The notes: a model not told the origin generated them from the sequence alone. A stretch of 64,000 bases of DNA from Alkalinema sp. FACHB-956 (GCF_014697025.1 NZ_JACJRC010000020.1:1-64000), one strand, 5' to 3'; shown: positions 36,309-45,689, numbered from the stretch's first letter. Numbers and translations are program-made.

Positions 36309-37823
36309 TTACTCAGCTTGCCAAGCTTTAATCGACCCATCACTGCCTGCACTGACTAACCAGTTTGCGTCAGGAATCCAGGTGAAGGCTTGGATGGCCC
36401 CCTGTTCCGCAGACCAATGGGTGATGCGCTGCCAGGTCTGAGCATCCCAGAGTTTGATTTCACCGTCGGTTCCCCCCGTAAAGAGTAAAGTTCCGCAGGC
36501 ACTAAATTGCAGGCCCTGGATCGCGCCAACCCCGTGGGCAGGAATCGTTTTTAACCAGTCCCCGCCGATCGACCAGAGATGCAAATTACCCTGATCGTCG
36601 CTGACTACCAACGTTTGTCCATCGGGGCTGACGGCACTTTTGTAGCAACAGGGCGAAGGGAGTGCCATTTCCCGCAGCAGTTCACCCGTTTGACATTGCC
36701 ACAGACGCAGGCATTGATCCGCACTGGTGGTGATGAGCTGAGTCCCACTGGCGTTAAACAAAACCGACCACACGATCGATCGATGGATCAAGGTTTTTAA
36801 CAGCGTGGCTGGATTGAGCCGAAACAGCTTGACTTGGCCATCTGCCCCGGCACTGGCTAGTAACTGTTCTGTAGCGTCCATCGCTAAGGCTTGAATGGCT
36901 CCTTGGTGAAGGGGCACGGTTCTAATCAGCCGCTGATTGGACAGGTTCCACATTTTCATCTGCCCATCCTTACCACCCGTGACCAGCAACCCACGCTGAG
37001 CCGCCACCGAAATTGCGGTAATGGGCACACGATGGCTGGTCAAAACCGCTTCCCCACCCGTGGGCCAGTGCCATAATCGCAAGGTTGTATCAGTGCTAAT
37101 GCTAATCAGAGTCGATTTAGCCCAACCTAGGCCCGTAATCGCTTCCCCGTGGCTCTGCCAAGTTTGGTGCAACCTCCAGGAAGTCGAGGGAGAATGACCG
37201 GACGTTGCGGAGGATGGAGAAGTTGAAGCGGCGTGAGTAGAGCGGGTCGATTGGGTCGATTGGGTCGATCGCGCCGCCTGTTGGGTTTGAGTTGGGTGCG
37301 TCTGAGCCTGTTGTGCCTGCGATGGCTCTTGCTTAGGAACCCAGCCGTATTGCTTGGCCTTAGCTAAATCCTCCTGGGCAGAGGCTGTCCAGCCCTTGGC
37401 CTGTCTGAGTTGGCTCCGGTACCAGTAAGCTTCCGCGAAATCTGGTTGGAGGTGAATCGCAAAGGAAAAGAAATCCAAGGCGGCCATGTACTGCTGGGCT
37501 TGGAACTGTTCGATGCCTTTTTTCAAGGCAATTTCTGCCTCTGAGGGTTTGCGGGGGCCTGCCTCTCGCCGGGATTTTGTGCGGATGGAAACCCCTGAAG
37601 GGTGAGCCTCTGATTGCGTCGATCGCGCGGAACTGGGGGAAAATCCCTTTAGCGCTTCGTAGGCGGTCTGAATGGTCTGAAACTTTTCCTTCGCCGCTTG
37701 CTGTTCTGCGGGATCTTGATAGCGATCGGGATGATAGGTCTTGGCCAATTTACGGTAGGCTTGCTTGACCGCTTCCGGCGAAGCGCCCCATTCCAGTCCT
37801 AGGATTTCGTAGTAATGCCTCAT
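36309..37823 (-). CDS. DnaJ-domain / WD40-repeat protein
   Basis: A 504-residue protein with an N-terminal J domain (1-60, HPD motif at 31-33 in KTYHPDRYQ) that can recruit DnaK, a short TPR-like helical region (about 90-150), a Gln/Ser/Thr-rich linker with repeats (STQSTQSTRSTHA) and about seven WD40 repeats (about 205-504, with LISISTDTTLRLWHW and LLFTGGTDGEIKLWD). The DnaJ-TPR-WD40 arrangement is seen in cyanobacteria; the client is unknown. It lies just upstream of hisF on the same strand with a 90-bp gap. Confidence 0.9.
   Translation of the reverse strand: MRHYYEILGLEWGASPEAVKQAYRKLAKTYHPDRYQDPAEQQAAKEKFQTIQTAYEALKGFSPSSARSTQSEAHPSGVSIRTKSRREAGPRKPSEAEIALKKGIEQFQAQQYMAALDFFSFAIHLQPDFAEAYWYRSQLRQAKGWTASAQEDLAKAKQYGWVPKQEPSQAQQAQTHPTQTQQAARSTQSTQSTRSTHAASTSPSSATSGHSPSTSWRLHQTWQSHGEAITGLGWAKSTLISISTDTTLRLWHWPTGGEAVLTSHRVPITAISVAAQRGLLVTGGKDGQMKMWNLSNQRLIRTVPLHQGAIQALAMDATEQLLASAGADGQVKLFRLNPATLLKTLIHRSIVWSVLFNASGTQLITTSADQCLRLWQCQTGELLREMALPSPCCYKSAVSPDGQTLVVSDDQGNLHLWSIGGDWLKTIPAHGVGAIQGLQFSACGTLLFTGGTDGEIKLWDAQTWQRITHWSAEQGAIQAFTWIPDANWLVSAGSDGSIKAWQAE
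37244..37270 (-). repeat. In-frame 9-bp tandem repeat, 3 copies
   Basis: GGGTCGATT occurs twice and GGGTCGATC once, coding the STQSTQSTRS linker of the DnaJ-WD40 protein. Confidence 0.8.
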
Positions 37824-38052
37824 TGAATTCGTGACGCTTCCCGCAAACCGTTAAATTCTGGCGATTCCTAATATTGGGCACCCACAGGGTTCGCCCCCAA
37901 TAGGTTCCACCTCAACAGGTTTCGCCTACACAGGTTCGCCCACATTTACTTTTTCAACATGCCCTTGATACTCCACTACGGAACAAATCCACTGCGATCC
38001 CACGAGCCAACTGCTGGTACACTTTGAAGTGGTCTGTATCAATGTTGCTGTG

Positions 38053-38247
38053 ATGGAAATCGGTCAAAAAGTGCGTGTCCGTCGTCTGCGCGATCGCGTT
38101 CCCCAAGAAGTGGTCAGTAAGCTGGGTAAAGTCGGTACCGTCAAGGACTTCAAAGTCGTAGATGGAAAAGGTCTAGGCCGTCTCGTTCAGTTCGATGACC
38201 AGTATGCCACCTGGTTTTTTGAAGACGAACTGGAAGCCTCTAATTAG
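38053..38247 (+). CDS. petP: Cytochrome b6f complex subunit PetP (DUF2862)
   Basis: A 64-residue SH3-like peripheral subunit on the cytoplasmic face of the cytochrome b6f complex in cyanobacteria. The sequence MEIGQKVRVRRLRDRVPQEV and the downstream GKVGTVKDFKVVDGKG and ATWFFEDELE closely follow Ssr2998-type PetP. ATG 38053 is the family start; an upstream in-frame start at 38029 is unlikely. Confidence 0.92.
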   Translation: MEIGQKVRVRRLRDRVPQEVVSKLGKVGTVKDFKVVDGKGLGRLVQFDDQYATWFFEDELEASN

Positions 38248-38517
38248 TCAGCTAGTAACTGAGTCATCTAGTAATTAGTGAGCTAGTTAGTGCGCTAGCA
38301 TCTGCGATGGAAAGCTTGAGTGAGGCAGTGAGTGAGTTAATCATTGACTGCCTTCTTGTTTTGGGGCCGATCGTTGGGTGGAGCGCAGAATGGGCTGAGC
38401 AATAGTCTGGATAGGAACCTGAGCAGTTTTCTGAGCAGTTTAATGCGCCAGCAATCTTGGCAGGAACTCGATAAATTGAATGGGTAAACCCGGCATCGGA
38501 GTCACAGCAAATTTACT

Positions 38518-39597
38518 ATGGCGTTTATTCTGACGTTTTTAGGCAAGGGCGGCACAGGGCGGACAACGTTAGCGATCGCCGCTGCCCAGCGATTGGCGGC
38601 CCAGGGCAAACGAGTGCTGCTGGCCAGCCAGGATTGTAGTCCTGCGTTGGGGATTGCTCTGGGGGCTGAGGTAGGGCCTGATCCAACCACGATCGCCCAC
38701 AACCTAGAAGCCGTCCAACTCCACACCGCTGTATTGCTAGAGCGGGCTTGGGAAGAATTGAAAAAACTGGAAGCCCAGTATGTCCGTACCCCGTTCTTTC
38801 GCAATGTCTATGGCCAGGAATTAGGGGTGTTGTCGGGCATGGACAGCGCCCTGGCCTTAAATGCGATTCGGCAATGGGACAGCCGCTATGACGTGATTGT
38901 CTACGACAGTGGCAGTAGTCCCGAAACCCTGCGGATGTTGGGAATGCCAGAAATCGTTAGTTGGTACATTCGGCGTTTCCGTCAGGTGTTTATCGATTCT
39001 GACCTGGGCAAAACCCTCGCCCCCTTTATCCCACCGATCGCCACGGCCATCCTGAGTGTCAATTTTGCGGCGGATAACTTTGCCCAGCCCACCGCCGAGA
39101 TGAATAGTCTCTTGGAAAAAGGCAAAGCCGCGATCGCAGATCCCCAGCGCACCGTGGCTTACCTGGTCACGACGGATGATCCCTTAGCGGTCAGTACGGC
39201 GCAGTATCTCTGGGGCAGTGCCCAGCAGATTGGCTTGACGATCGGGGGCGTGATTGCCAACCAAAGCCGTTATGCCGGGGATGCCTTCCATCCGTTATCC
39301 ATCACCTCGGTACCCCGAAAAATCGGGGAGGACTGGCTAACCCTCATGGAAGCCTTGCCCGACTTTAGTCAAGCGGTACAGGCCCCCCGTCCGATTACGA
39401 TTAACGTGGGCGATCGCACCGTGACGCTGTTTCTACCCAGCTTTGACAAAAAGCAAGTTAAGCTAACCCAGTACGGGCCCGAAATCACGATCGAGGCGGG
39501 CGATCAGCGACGGAATATTTTTCTGCCGCCGGAACTGAGTGGTTTACCCGTCAAAGGGGCCAAATTTCAAAACAGTTCCCTGGTCATTTCGTTTTAG
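38518..39597 (+). CDS. ArsA/Get3-like P-loop ATPase upstream of chlG
   Basis: A 359-residue protein of the deviant-Walker (SIMIBI) ATPases. Its P-loop reads FLGKGGTGRTTLA: the signature lysine of KGGxGK is kept, but the normally invariant second lysine is Arg. DSGSSPETLRML (switch/Walker B region) and VIANQSR follow, and the C-terminal 80 residues form a beta-rich HSP20-like domain (INVGDRTVTLFLPSFDKKQ) seen in plant and cyanobacterial ArsA-like proteins. It precedes chlG by 74 bp on the same strand; a role in membrane-protein or pigment handling is inferred from context only. Confidence 0.88.
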   Translation: MAFILTFLGKGGTGRTTLAIAAAQRLAAQGKRVLLASQDCSPALGIALGAEVGPDPTTIAHNLEAVQLHTAVLLERAWEELKKLEAQYVRTPFFRNVYGQELGVLSGMDSALALNAIRQWDSRYDVIVYDSGSSPETLRMLGMPEIVSWYIRRFRQVFIDSDLGKTLAPFIPPIATAILSVNFAADNFAQPTAEMNSLLEKGKAAIADPQRTVAYLVTTDDPLAVSTAQYLWGSAQQIGLTIGGVIANQSRYAGDAFHPLSITSVPRKIGEDWLTLMEALPDFSQAVQAPRPITINVGDRTVTLFLPSFDKKQVKLTQYGPEITIEAGDQRRNIFLPPELSGLPVKGAKFQNSSLVISF

Positions 39598-39671
39598 TCG
39601 GGCGGTGGGCGCTCTGGTGGCGGCCCCTTTCCCTGAAATTTACCCTTTAATATCCACCTGCACCTAACCCT

Positions 39672-40679
39672 ATGACAGAATCCAAATCTACGGAAATTTT
39701 GACTGAACCCGTTGAAGACAAAGAGACTCGATCGGCCAAAGCCCGCCAACTGCTGGGCATGAAAGGGGCAGAGGTGGAGGAGAAGTCGATTTGGAAAATT
39801 CGGCTGCAACTGATGAAGCCTGTCACCTGGATTCCCCTGATGTGGGGTGTTCTCTGTGGGGCGGCCTCCTCGGGCAACTACACCTGGTCGATCGAAAATG
39901 TCTTGATTTCCCTGGCTTGTATGTTGATGTCGGGGCCGTTGCTGACGGGCTACACCCAAACGATTAATGACTACTACGATCGGGAAATCGACGCCATTAA
40001 CGAACCCTATCGTCCCATTCCCTCCGGGGCCATTTCCCTCGGCCAAGTCAAAGCGCAGATTTTGATTTTGCTGGCGGCGGGCATTGGGGTGTCTTACCTA
40101 TTGGATCAGTGGGCGGGCCATGCCTTTCCGACGATTACCGTCATGGCGATCGGCGGCTCCTTCATTTCCTATATCTACTCCGCCCCACCCCTCAAGCTCA
40201 AGCAAAACGGTTGGCTGGGGAATTATGCCTTGGGGGCGAGTTACATTGCGCTGCCTTGGTGGGCAGGTCATGCTTTGTTTGGCGATTTGAATCCGACGAT
40301 CGTGGTGCTGACCCTGTTCTATAGCTTGGCGGGTCTGGGGATTGCCGTGGTTAACGATTTCAAAAGTGTAGAAGGCGATCGGGCCTTGGGGCTGAAGTCC
40401 CTGCCTGTGATGTTTGGCATTACCACCGCCGCTTGGATTTGCGTCTTGATGATTGACATCTTTCAAATCGGCGTGGCGGGTTACTTAATGTCGATCCACC
40501 AAAATCTCTACGCGACGATTCTGTTGCTGTTTGTGATTCCTCAAATCACCTTCCAGGACATGTATTTCCTGCGGGATCCGCTGAAAAATGATGTGAAATA
40601 CCAAGCGAGTGCCCAACCGTTCCTGGTGCTGGGGATGTTGATCACAGGGATTGCCTTAGGGCATTCCGGCTTGTCCTAG
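39672..40679 (+). CDS. chlG: Chlorophyll synthase ChlG
   Basis: A UbiA-family thylakoid prenyltransferase that attaches the phytyl/geranylgeranyl tail to chlorophyllide a, the last step of chlorophyll synthesis. The 335-residue product has 8-9 membrane helices and the two Asp-rich motifs: NDYYDREIDAINEPYRPIPS near 105 and NDFKSVEGDRALGLKSLPV near 230. The start MTESKSTEILTEP is soluble, as in other cyanobacterial ChlG proteins. It follows the ArsA-like gene. Confidence 0.97.
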   Translation: MTESKSTEILTEPVEDKETRSAKARQLLGMKGAEVEEKSIWKIRLQLMKPVTWIPLMWGVLCGAASSGNYTWSIENVLISLACMLMSGPLLTGYTQTINDYYDREIDAINEPYRPIPSGAISLGQVKAQILILLAAGIGVSYLLDQWAGHAFPTITVMAIGGSFISYIYSAPPLKLKQNGWLGNYALGASYIALPWWAGHALFGDLNPTIVVLTLFYSLAGLGIAVVNDFKSVEGDRALGLKSLPVMFGITTAAWICVLMIDIFQIGVAGYLMSIHQNLYATILLLFVIPQITFQDMYFLRDPLKNDVKYQASAQPFLVLGMLITGIALGHSGLS

Positions 40680-40690
40680 GTCGGCAAGAA

Positions 40691-40730
40691 GCCGCTAATC
40701 GCCGCTAATCGCCGCTAATCGCCGCTAATC
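40691..40730. repeat. Tandem repeat, 4 x 10 bp
   Basis: GCCGCTAATC is repeated four times exactly, beginning 12 bp after the chlG stop. Confidence 0.9.
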
Positions 40731-40736
40731 ATAGTC

Positions 40737-40793
40737 AACTGTGCGATCGTCCGGGCGATCTGAGAATGGCAAAAGACCAGCGATCGCACAGTT
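40737..40793. repeat. 13-bp inverted repeat with HIP1-like core
   Basis: AACTGTGCGATCG and its exact complement CGATCGCACAGTT are separated by 31 bp downstream of chlG. No T-run follows the second arm, so it may be an RNA 3'-end stabiliser, a weak terminator or a DNA-level element. Confidence 0.6.
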
Positions 40794-41016
40794 TGAACGA
40801 AAAAACTCTAAAAAGACTACAAATTTTCCCCATCCTTCCTGTAAACTGTTCGATTAACTTCTGGGTTAGTCTATGGTTTGGTTAGTCCGTGGTTCTAACC
40901 TACGCGAACCGTTCAGGCTCTGGGTGCACCTTATGATGTAAACCGTTGGAGTGGTTCAACAATTGACACTTCCATGGCTCGGCAATTCCCGCTAGATACT
41001 TAAAGAGGCTTCTTGT

Positions 41017-43350
41017 GTGGCTAAGTATGGCTTCCGGCGATCGAAACCATCCAAACCTCCTGGAATGGATCCCATGACAGGTAAGCAGGAGGAACAGACG
41101 CCGCGTAGAAGAGAAAAGCAACGCAGGGTTAAACTCCCACCCAAACTGCGTCATGTTTTAGTGAGTGCAGGTCATCAGGTCTCAGCGCAATGGACTTGGA
41201 TGACGCAACGGATACCTGCGCCGCTGAAACGACGGAGAAATCAATTCGGCCTAGCGGCTGTCGGCGTGGCCGCGATTGGGTTATCGATCGGGTATGTCAG
41301 ACTAGAGCGCGAACTTCCGGATGTGTCTACGCTGGGCATCTTTGTGCGGCCTGGAACCTTGACCATCAAGGCGGAGGATGGCACCGTTCTGTTACAAAGT
41401 GGGCCGGCCACCCGCGAGCGCATGTCCATCAATGAATTGCCGAAGCGAGTCAAAGACGCCTTTATTGCCGCTGAAGATCGCCGCTTTTATCAACATAGCG
41501 GCGTGGACTACTGGGGGATTGTCAGAGCCACCGCCCGCAACGTCACGTCGGGGGAAATGGTTGAAGGGGGCAGCACCATTACCCAGCAGCTGGCCCGCAT
41601 GGTTTTCCTCAATCAAGACCGCAGCCTCGTGCGCAAAATTCGCGAGGCGATGCTGGCACAAAAGCTGGAGCGGGAATTATCCAAGGATAAACTGCTAGAA
41701 AACTATCTCAACCTGGTTTACCTGGGTTCGGAAGCCTACGGCGTGACCGATGCCGCCTGGGTATTCTTCAGCAAATCCGTCAAGGACTTAACCCTTTCAG
41801 AAACGGCGATGATCGCGGGGTTGCCGCCTGCCCCCAGTCTCTATTCGCCCTTAGTTGATCCCAAGAAAGCGCAACAACGGCGGGATATTGTCCTGGAACG
41901 CATGGCAGAACAGGGATTTATTTCCCAAAGTGAAGCTGATGCAGCCAAAGCAGAACCGATCGCGTTGAAACCCGCGATTCCTAAAAACCTCTACAGTGCC
42001 AGTCCCTACTTCACCTCCTTTGTCCAGCAACAGTTGGCCCAATATATCTCGAAGGAAGCGATCGAATACGGTGGGCTAACGGTCGAAACAACGCTGAATG
42101 CAAAGTGGCAAAAAGCCGCAGAAACAGCGGTGAAAGAAGCGGTCGAAATTGATGGTCGAGCCCAGGGCTTTGAGCAAGCGGCTTTGGTGGCGATCGATCC
42201 TCGGAATGGAGCCATTCGGGCCTTGGTTGGGGGCTTGGATTACTACAAGGAAAGCCAGTTCAATCGCGCCACTCAGGCCCAACGGCAGCCCGGATCGACC
42301 TTTAAGGTATTCGTCTATGCCGCCGCGATCGCCGCAGGGTTTTCGCCCTATCGTGGCTACGTGGATGAGCGCTATGTCGTAGATGGTTACGAGCCAAAAA
42401 ACTTTGGCAATAAGTATTCTGGCTCTGTGGATATGCGTACCGCACTGACTAAATCCCTCAACGTCGTGGCGGTGAAGGTTTTGATGGATGTGGGGTTTGA
42501 ACCCGTCATCAAATTGTCGAAGGAAATGGGGATTAAATCGCCCCTCCAAGATACCTACTCCCTGGCTTTAGGAGCCTACGAAGTCAATCTACTAGAACTC
42601 ACCAGTGGCTATGGCCCGTTGGCAAATAATGGGGAATACACACCTCCCCACGCCATTCTGAAAGTGACGGATAACAAGGGCAAGGAGTTATATAAATCTG
42701 ACTTTAAATCCCGCAAAGTTCTCGATCCCGGCACCGTTTCGATCATGACTTGGATGTTGGAAAATGTCGTTGCCAAGGGAACGGGTTCTCCGGCTGCATT
42801 GACCGATCGCCAAGTGGCGGGGAAAACGGGAACCTCTGAACAGGCTCGCGATCTCTGGTTTATTGGCTATATTCCCCAGATGGTGGCCGGGGTTTGGTTA
42901 GGTAATGATGACAATTACCCGACGGGAGGCAGTAGTGGCACCGCTGCCTTTACTTGGAAGCAATTCATGAAGGTGGTGGCCAAGGACTTACCTGTCGAGA
43001 AGTTTCCAGACCTGCCCAAGAATATCGATACCCGGAAAGGCAGCATCAAAGCCAAGCCCGTGGAGCCGAACAGCGCCTATTCTAAAGGAACTGCACCGGA
43101 TCCAAAGGAATCCGATCGTTGGCGCGATCGGCAGGAGAGCACCCCTGAGGATTCGCAGGACAATCGATCGAGACCTGCGGAGGACGCACCTCCCCCACCG
43201 GATGATATTCCACCGCCCTCGGCCTATGAGGCTCCTGCGCCCTACAATCCACCGCCGGAGCCTGATCCGATCGAGGCTGCTCCCCCAGCCGCCCCAGCCG
43301 ATCCACCCCCACCGGCAGAACCCGATCCCTTGCCTCCTTCGACACCTTAG
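41017..43350 (+). CDS. Class A penicillin-binding protein (PBP1A type)
   Basis: A bifunctional peptidoglycan synthase anchored in the inner membrane. The 777-residue product has a basic cytoplasmic N-terminus, one membrane helix (about 75-95), a GT51 transglycosylase domain (about 115-300: EDRRFYQHSGVDYWG from 153, EGGSTITQQLAR) and a transpeptidase domain with the active-site Ser427 in PGSTFK, SLN at 480-482 and KTGTSE at 603. The tail (about 700-777) is Pro/Asp-rich and disordered. It begins at GTG 41017 with AGAGG upstream. Its TAG stop lies inside a tandem repeat. Confidence 0.94.
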   Translation: MAKYGFRRSKPSKPPGMDPMTGKQEEQTPRRREKQRRVKLPPKLRHVLVSAGHQVSAQWTWMTQRIPAPLKRRRNQFGLAAVGVAAIGLSIGYVRLERELPDVSTLGIFVRPGTLTIKAEDGTVLLQSGPATRERMSINELPKRVKDAFIAAEDRRFYQHSGVDYWGIVRATARNVTSGEMVEGGSTITQQLARMVFLNQDRSLVRKIREAMLAQKLERELSKDKLLENYLNLVYLGSEAYGVTDAAWVFFSKSVKDLTLSETAMIAGLPPAPSLYSPLVDPKKAQQRRDIVLERMAEQGFISQSEADAAKAEPIALKPAIPKNLYSASPYFTSFVQQQLAQYISKEAIEYGGLTVETTLNAKWQKAAETAVKEAVEIDGRAQGFEQAALVAIDPRNGAIRALVGGLDYYKESQFNRATQAQRQPGSTFKVFVYAAAIAAGFSPYRGYVDERYVVDGYEPKNFGNKYSGSVDMRTALTKSLNVVAVKVLMDVGFEPVIKLSKEMGIKSPLQDTYSLALGAYEVNLLELTSGYGPLANNGEYTPPHAILKVTDNKGKELYKSDFKSRKVLDPGTVSIMTWMLENVVAKGTGSPAALTDRQVAGKTGTSEQARDLWFIGYIPQMVAGVWLGNDDNYPTGGSSGTAAFTWKQFMKVVAKDLPVEKFPDLPKNIDTRKGSIKAKPVEPNSAYSKGTAPDPKESDRWRDRQESTPEDSQDNRSRPAEDAPPPPDDIPPPSAYEAPAPYNPPPEPDPIEAAPPAAPADPPPPAEPDPLPPSTP

Positions 43351-43385
43351 TTCTTCGACACCTTAGTTCAGACACCTTAGTTCAA
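43338..43385. repeat. Tandem repeat, about 3 copies, containing the PBP stop codon
   Basis: TTCGACACCTTAGTTC is followed by a second copy and a third shortened one. The first copy includes the TAG stop of the PBP gene, so each further copy carries the same triplet. Confidence 0.85.
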
Positions 43386-43423
43386 AGGACTGAGTTCAAA
43401 GAGCAAGACAGAAGGAAAAGGGG

Positions 43424-43455
43424 TAGAAAAGAAAAGGCATAGCGTTTGCTATGCC
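43424..43455 (-). terminator. Rho-independent terminator of acsF
   Basis: GGCATAGC and GCTATGCC form a perfect 8-bp stem with a four-base loop (43436-43455). Read on the minus strand it is followed by TTTTCTTTTC. It lies 45 bp after the acsF stop. Confidence 0.8.
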
Positions 43456-43499
43456 TGGTGATCGCTCAAGTCTAGTGAAACTCACGAAGTGGCTGGGGA

Positions 43500-44567
43500 T
43501 TAACGCACCGTCCCCCGTAGGGCTTCCGCATCGATCGGTTTTAGCAGGTAAATTTTCAACAGGTGCCCCAAAATCCCCAGTTGCAACGGTAGCTTGCGCA
43601 GGGCTTTTACCCATTGGGGTTGGTTGGACTGGTTGACTTCGGTGATCTTGAGATTGAGTTCGGAACATTCAGACAAGCGTTGGAAAAACTCTGGATGTTC
43701 CGTATCCAGCACTGACGGGAACGTGCGGGCGGCAGTTTCATTCGTCCGCCGGATCACATCTTCATCAAACGCCGTTGGATCAATACCCAAAAGGCCATAG
43801 AACCCCGATCGCTCATGCACCGTTAACGTGTGGGTGGCAAAGACGGTGAGTAGGAAAAACCGACTCCAGAGCCGCGATTGCCAAGTCTGCCACAACTGCG
43901 GCTGCGATCGCAGCAAGGCTTTAAAAATATCCCCATGGCGATTTTCATCCTGACACCAGGGTTCAAAGTAGCGGAAGAGGGGGTAGAAGTGATTTTCGGG
44001 ATGGGCTTGCAGGTGACGATGGATCAGAATATAGCGCCAGTAGCCAATTTTTTCCGATAGGTAAACGGTATAAATCACCCATTCGATCGGGAAAAACGTA
44101 TAGGTGCGCGCCTTCGTTAACTTCGCCAAATCCATAGATCGGTTAAAGTCGCCCATGGCCTTGTTGAGGAATCCGGCGTGGCGGGCTTCGTCCCGTGCCA
44201 TCAGATGGAAGATTTCCGACAAGACCGGGTTGCGATCCTTCAAGCGGCGGGACAGTTCCTTAAATAGCAAAAAGCCGGAAAATTCCGAAACACACGATCG
44301 CTCCAGGTAATCCAGAAACGCCTGCCGATCTTCCCCTTGCAGATGCTCCCACGATCGCTCAAAGGACTCATCCCGGACGAAGTGGTGCCGGTTGTAGTCC
44401 GCCCGCATTTCCGCAATCATGGCCTGAATCTCCTCATCCTGGGCGGAGAGATCCAACTGAGCTGCGACATCAAAGTTCGTCGTGTAGAAGCGAGGGGTCA
44501 GTAGATTTTCCTGAATCTCAGCATAGCCACGACTGCTTGCGATCGGCTTGGTGGGTGTTTCAACCAT
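43500..44567 (-). CDS. acsF: Mg-protoporphyrin IX monomethyl ester oxidative cyclase AcsF (ChlA)
   Basis: A di-iron oxygenase that forms the fifth ring of chlorophyll. The 355-residue product has iron-ligand motifs DEARHAG and DENRHGD and the family segment ENLLTPRFYTTNFDV. GAGGAAACC precedes ATG 44567. It is divergent from heme oxygenase and hemN with a 325-bp spacer. In cyanobacteria a second cyclase gene (chlA-II) clusters with a second heme oxygenase and hemN and is used at low oxygen; this arrangement suggests the gene is that isoform, although sequence alone does not separate the two with certainty. Confidence 0.95.
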   Translation of the reverse strand: MVETPTKPIASSRGYAEIQENLLTPRFYTTNFDVAAQLDLSAQDEEIQAMIAEMRADYNRHHFVRDESFERSWEHLQGEDRQAFLDYLERSCVSEFSGFLLFKELSRRLKDRNPVLSEIFHLMARDEARHAGFLNKAMGDFNRSMDLAKLTKARTYTFFPIEWVIYTVYLSEKIGYWRYILIHRHLQAHPENHFYPLFRYFEPWCQDENRHGDIFKALLRSQPQLWQTWQSRLWSRFFLLTVFATHTLTVHERSGFYGLLGIDPTAFDEDVIRRTNETAARTFPSVLDTEHPEFFQRLSECSELNLKITEVNQSNQPQWVKALRKLPLQLGILGHLLKIYLLKPIDAEALRGTVR

Positions 44568-44892
44568 GGTTTCCTCAAAAAAATAAATGCAGGGTTATGA
44601 AGCGTTTAAAAGAGAGTCGGACAACTAGAAGAGGGTCAGACAACAATATCGTGATTTAACGAAAGAGTTAAAGAGAGTCTTGGCAGGAGTGCGGTCAACA
44701 GTCGCTCAATCCCTTCAAGTTAGTAACTTTCTCAGATTTTCAAGGACTTGGCAATCCTCTTACAAAAGTTCACCTCCGGGCCATTTGTCAGCCATTTGTT
44801 AAGTTATGAGAATACCCTCTTTATTTAATCCTTTAATCGCCATATGGTAATGAAACGTTTATAGAACTTTACCTGATACTAAGGGAATGGCC
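44568..44892. promoter_or_regulatory. Divergent promoter region of acsF and heme oxygenase
   Basis: About 325 bp, AT-rich towards the heme oxygenase side. It must contain both promoters. A direct repeat GCCATTTGT (about 44779 and 44790) is visible. A MarR-type activator (ChlR) is known to control such genes at low oxygen elsewhere, but no site can be assigned and no chlR gene is in the window. Confidence 0.45.
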
Positions 44893-45648
44893 ATGACTGT
44901 TGATCTTGCCTCACGCCTGCGGGAAGGAACCCAACAAGCCCATACCGCCGCCGAAAACTCAGCCTTTATGAAATGTTTTTTGAAGGGCATTGTGGAGATT
45001 CAGCCCCTGCGTAAGTTGCTGTCGGATTTATATTTTGTTTATTCTGCGTTGGAAGAAGAGCTGGCAAAGCACGCGGAGCATCCGATCGTGGGGTTGATCC
45101 AGTTTTCAGAGCTGAACCGTCAAGCGGCCTTGGAAGAGGATTTGACGTTTTACTACGGCCAAAACTGGTGGGAGCAGATCCGGATTTCCCCTGCTGCCCA
45201 AACCTACGTCAGCCGCATTTATGAAGTCTCCAATTCCGAACCTGCGCTATTAGTTGCCCATGCCTATGTGCGCTACCTGGGGGATCTATCCGGGGGGCAA
45301 GGGCTGAAGAGCATCATTCGATCGGCCCTGAATTTACCCGCCGATCGGGGCACCAGTTTGCATGAATTTAAAGCACTGCCAACGGTGGAGGCGCGGCGCA
45401 ATTTTAAGTTTACCTACCGCGATCGTTTGAATGAGCTCCCCGTGGATGAAGCGTTAGCAGAGCAAATCGTCAACGAAGCGATTCTGGCCTTTAGCCTCAA
45501 CCGCGACATTTTCCATGAGCTGGAACCCGAGGTCAAAGCGGCCATTGGTGACCATGTGTTTGAACTGTTGACGCGCCAGGATCGGCCTGGGAGTACCGCT
45601 GCCCATCCCAGAGGTCATGCGGCCCCGGAACTGGTCACAGCGGAATAA
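44893..45648 (+). CDS. ho: Heme oxygenase
   Basis: Ferredoxin-dependent enzyme that opens heme to biliverdin, the precursor of phycobilins. The 251-residue product has the axial histidine at residue 17 (REGTQQAHTAAEN) and the distal-helix glycines in VRYLGDLSGGQGLKSI, as in Ho1/Ho2. ATG 44893 is chosen over ATG 44887 because AAGGGA then sits at a good distance. It precedes hemN on the same strand and is divergent from acsF. By gene context it may be the Ho2-type isoform used when oxygen is low. Confidence 0.95.
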   Translation: MTVDLASRLREGTQQAHTAAENSAFMKCFLKGIVEIQPLRKLLSDLYFVYSALEEELAKHAEHPIVGLIQFSELNRQAALEEDLTFYYGQNWWEQIRISPAAQTYVSRIYEVSNSEPALLVAHAYVRYLGDLSGGQGLKSIIRSALNLPADRGTSLHEFKALPTVEARRNFKFTYRDRLNELPVDEALAEQIVNEAILAFSLNRDIFHELEPEVKAAIGDHVFELLTRQDRPGSTAAHPRGHAAPELVTAE

Positions 45649-45663
45649 TTTGTGCCCACCCTG

Positions 45664-45689
45664 CTTATTAAGGGGGATTTAGGGGGATC
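45664..45689. repeat. Solo copy of dispersed CTTATTAAGGGGG repeat
   Basis: CTTATTAAGGGGGATTTAGG and the following GGGATC lie between ho and hemN. The same element occurs in the 55.1-55.2 kb inverted pair. Confidence 0.7.

Larger units (their letters stand above)
40680..41016. other. chlG to PBP1A spacer
   Basis: About 340 bp with a 10-bp tandem array (40691-40730), a 13-bp inverted repeat carrying HIP1-like sequence (40737-40793) and the leader of the PBP gene. No gene is visible. Confidence 0.55.
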
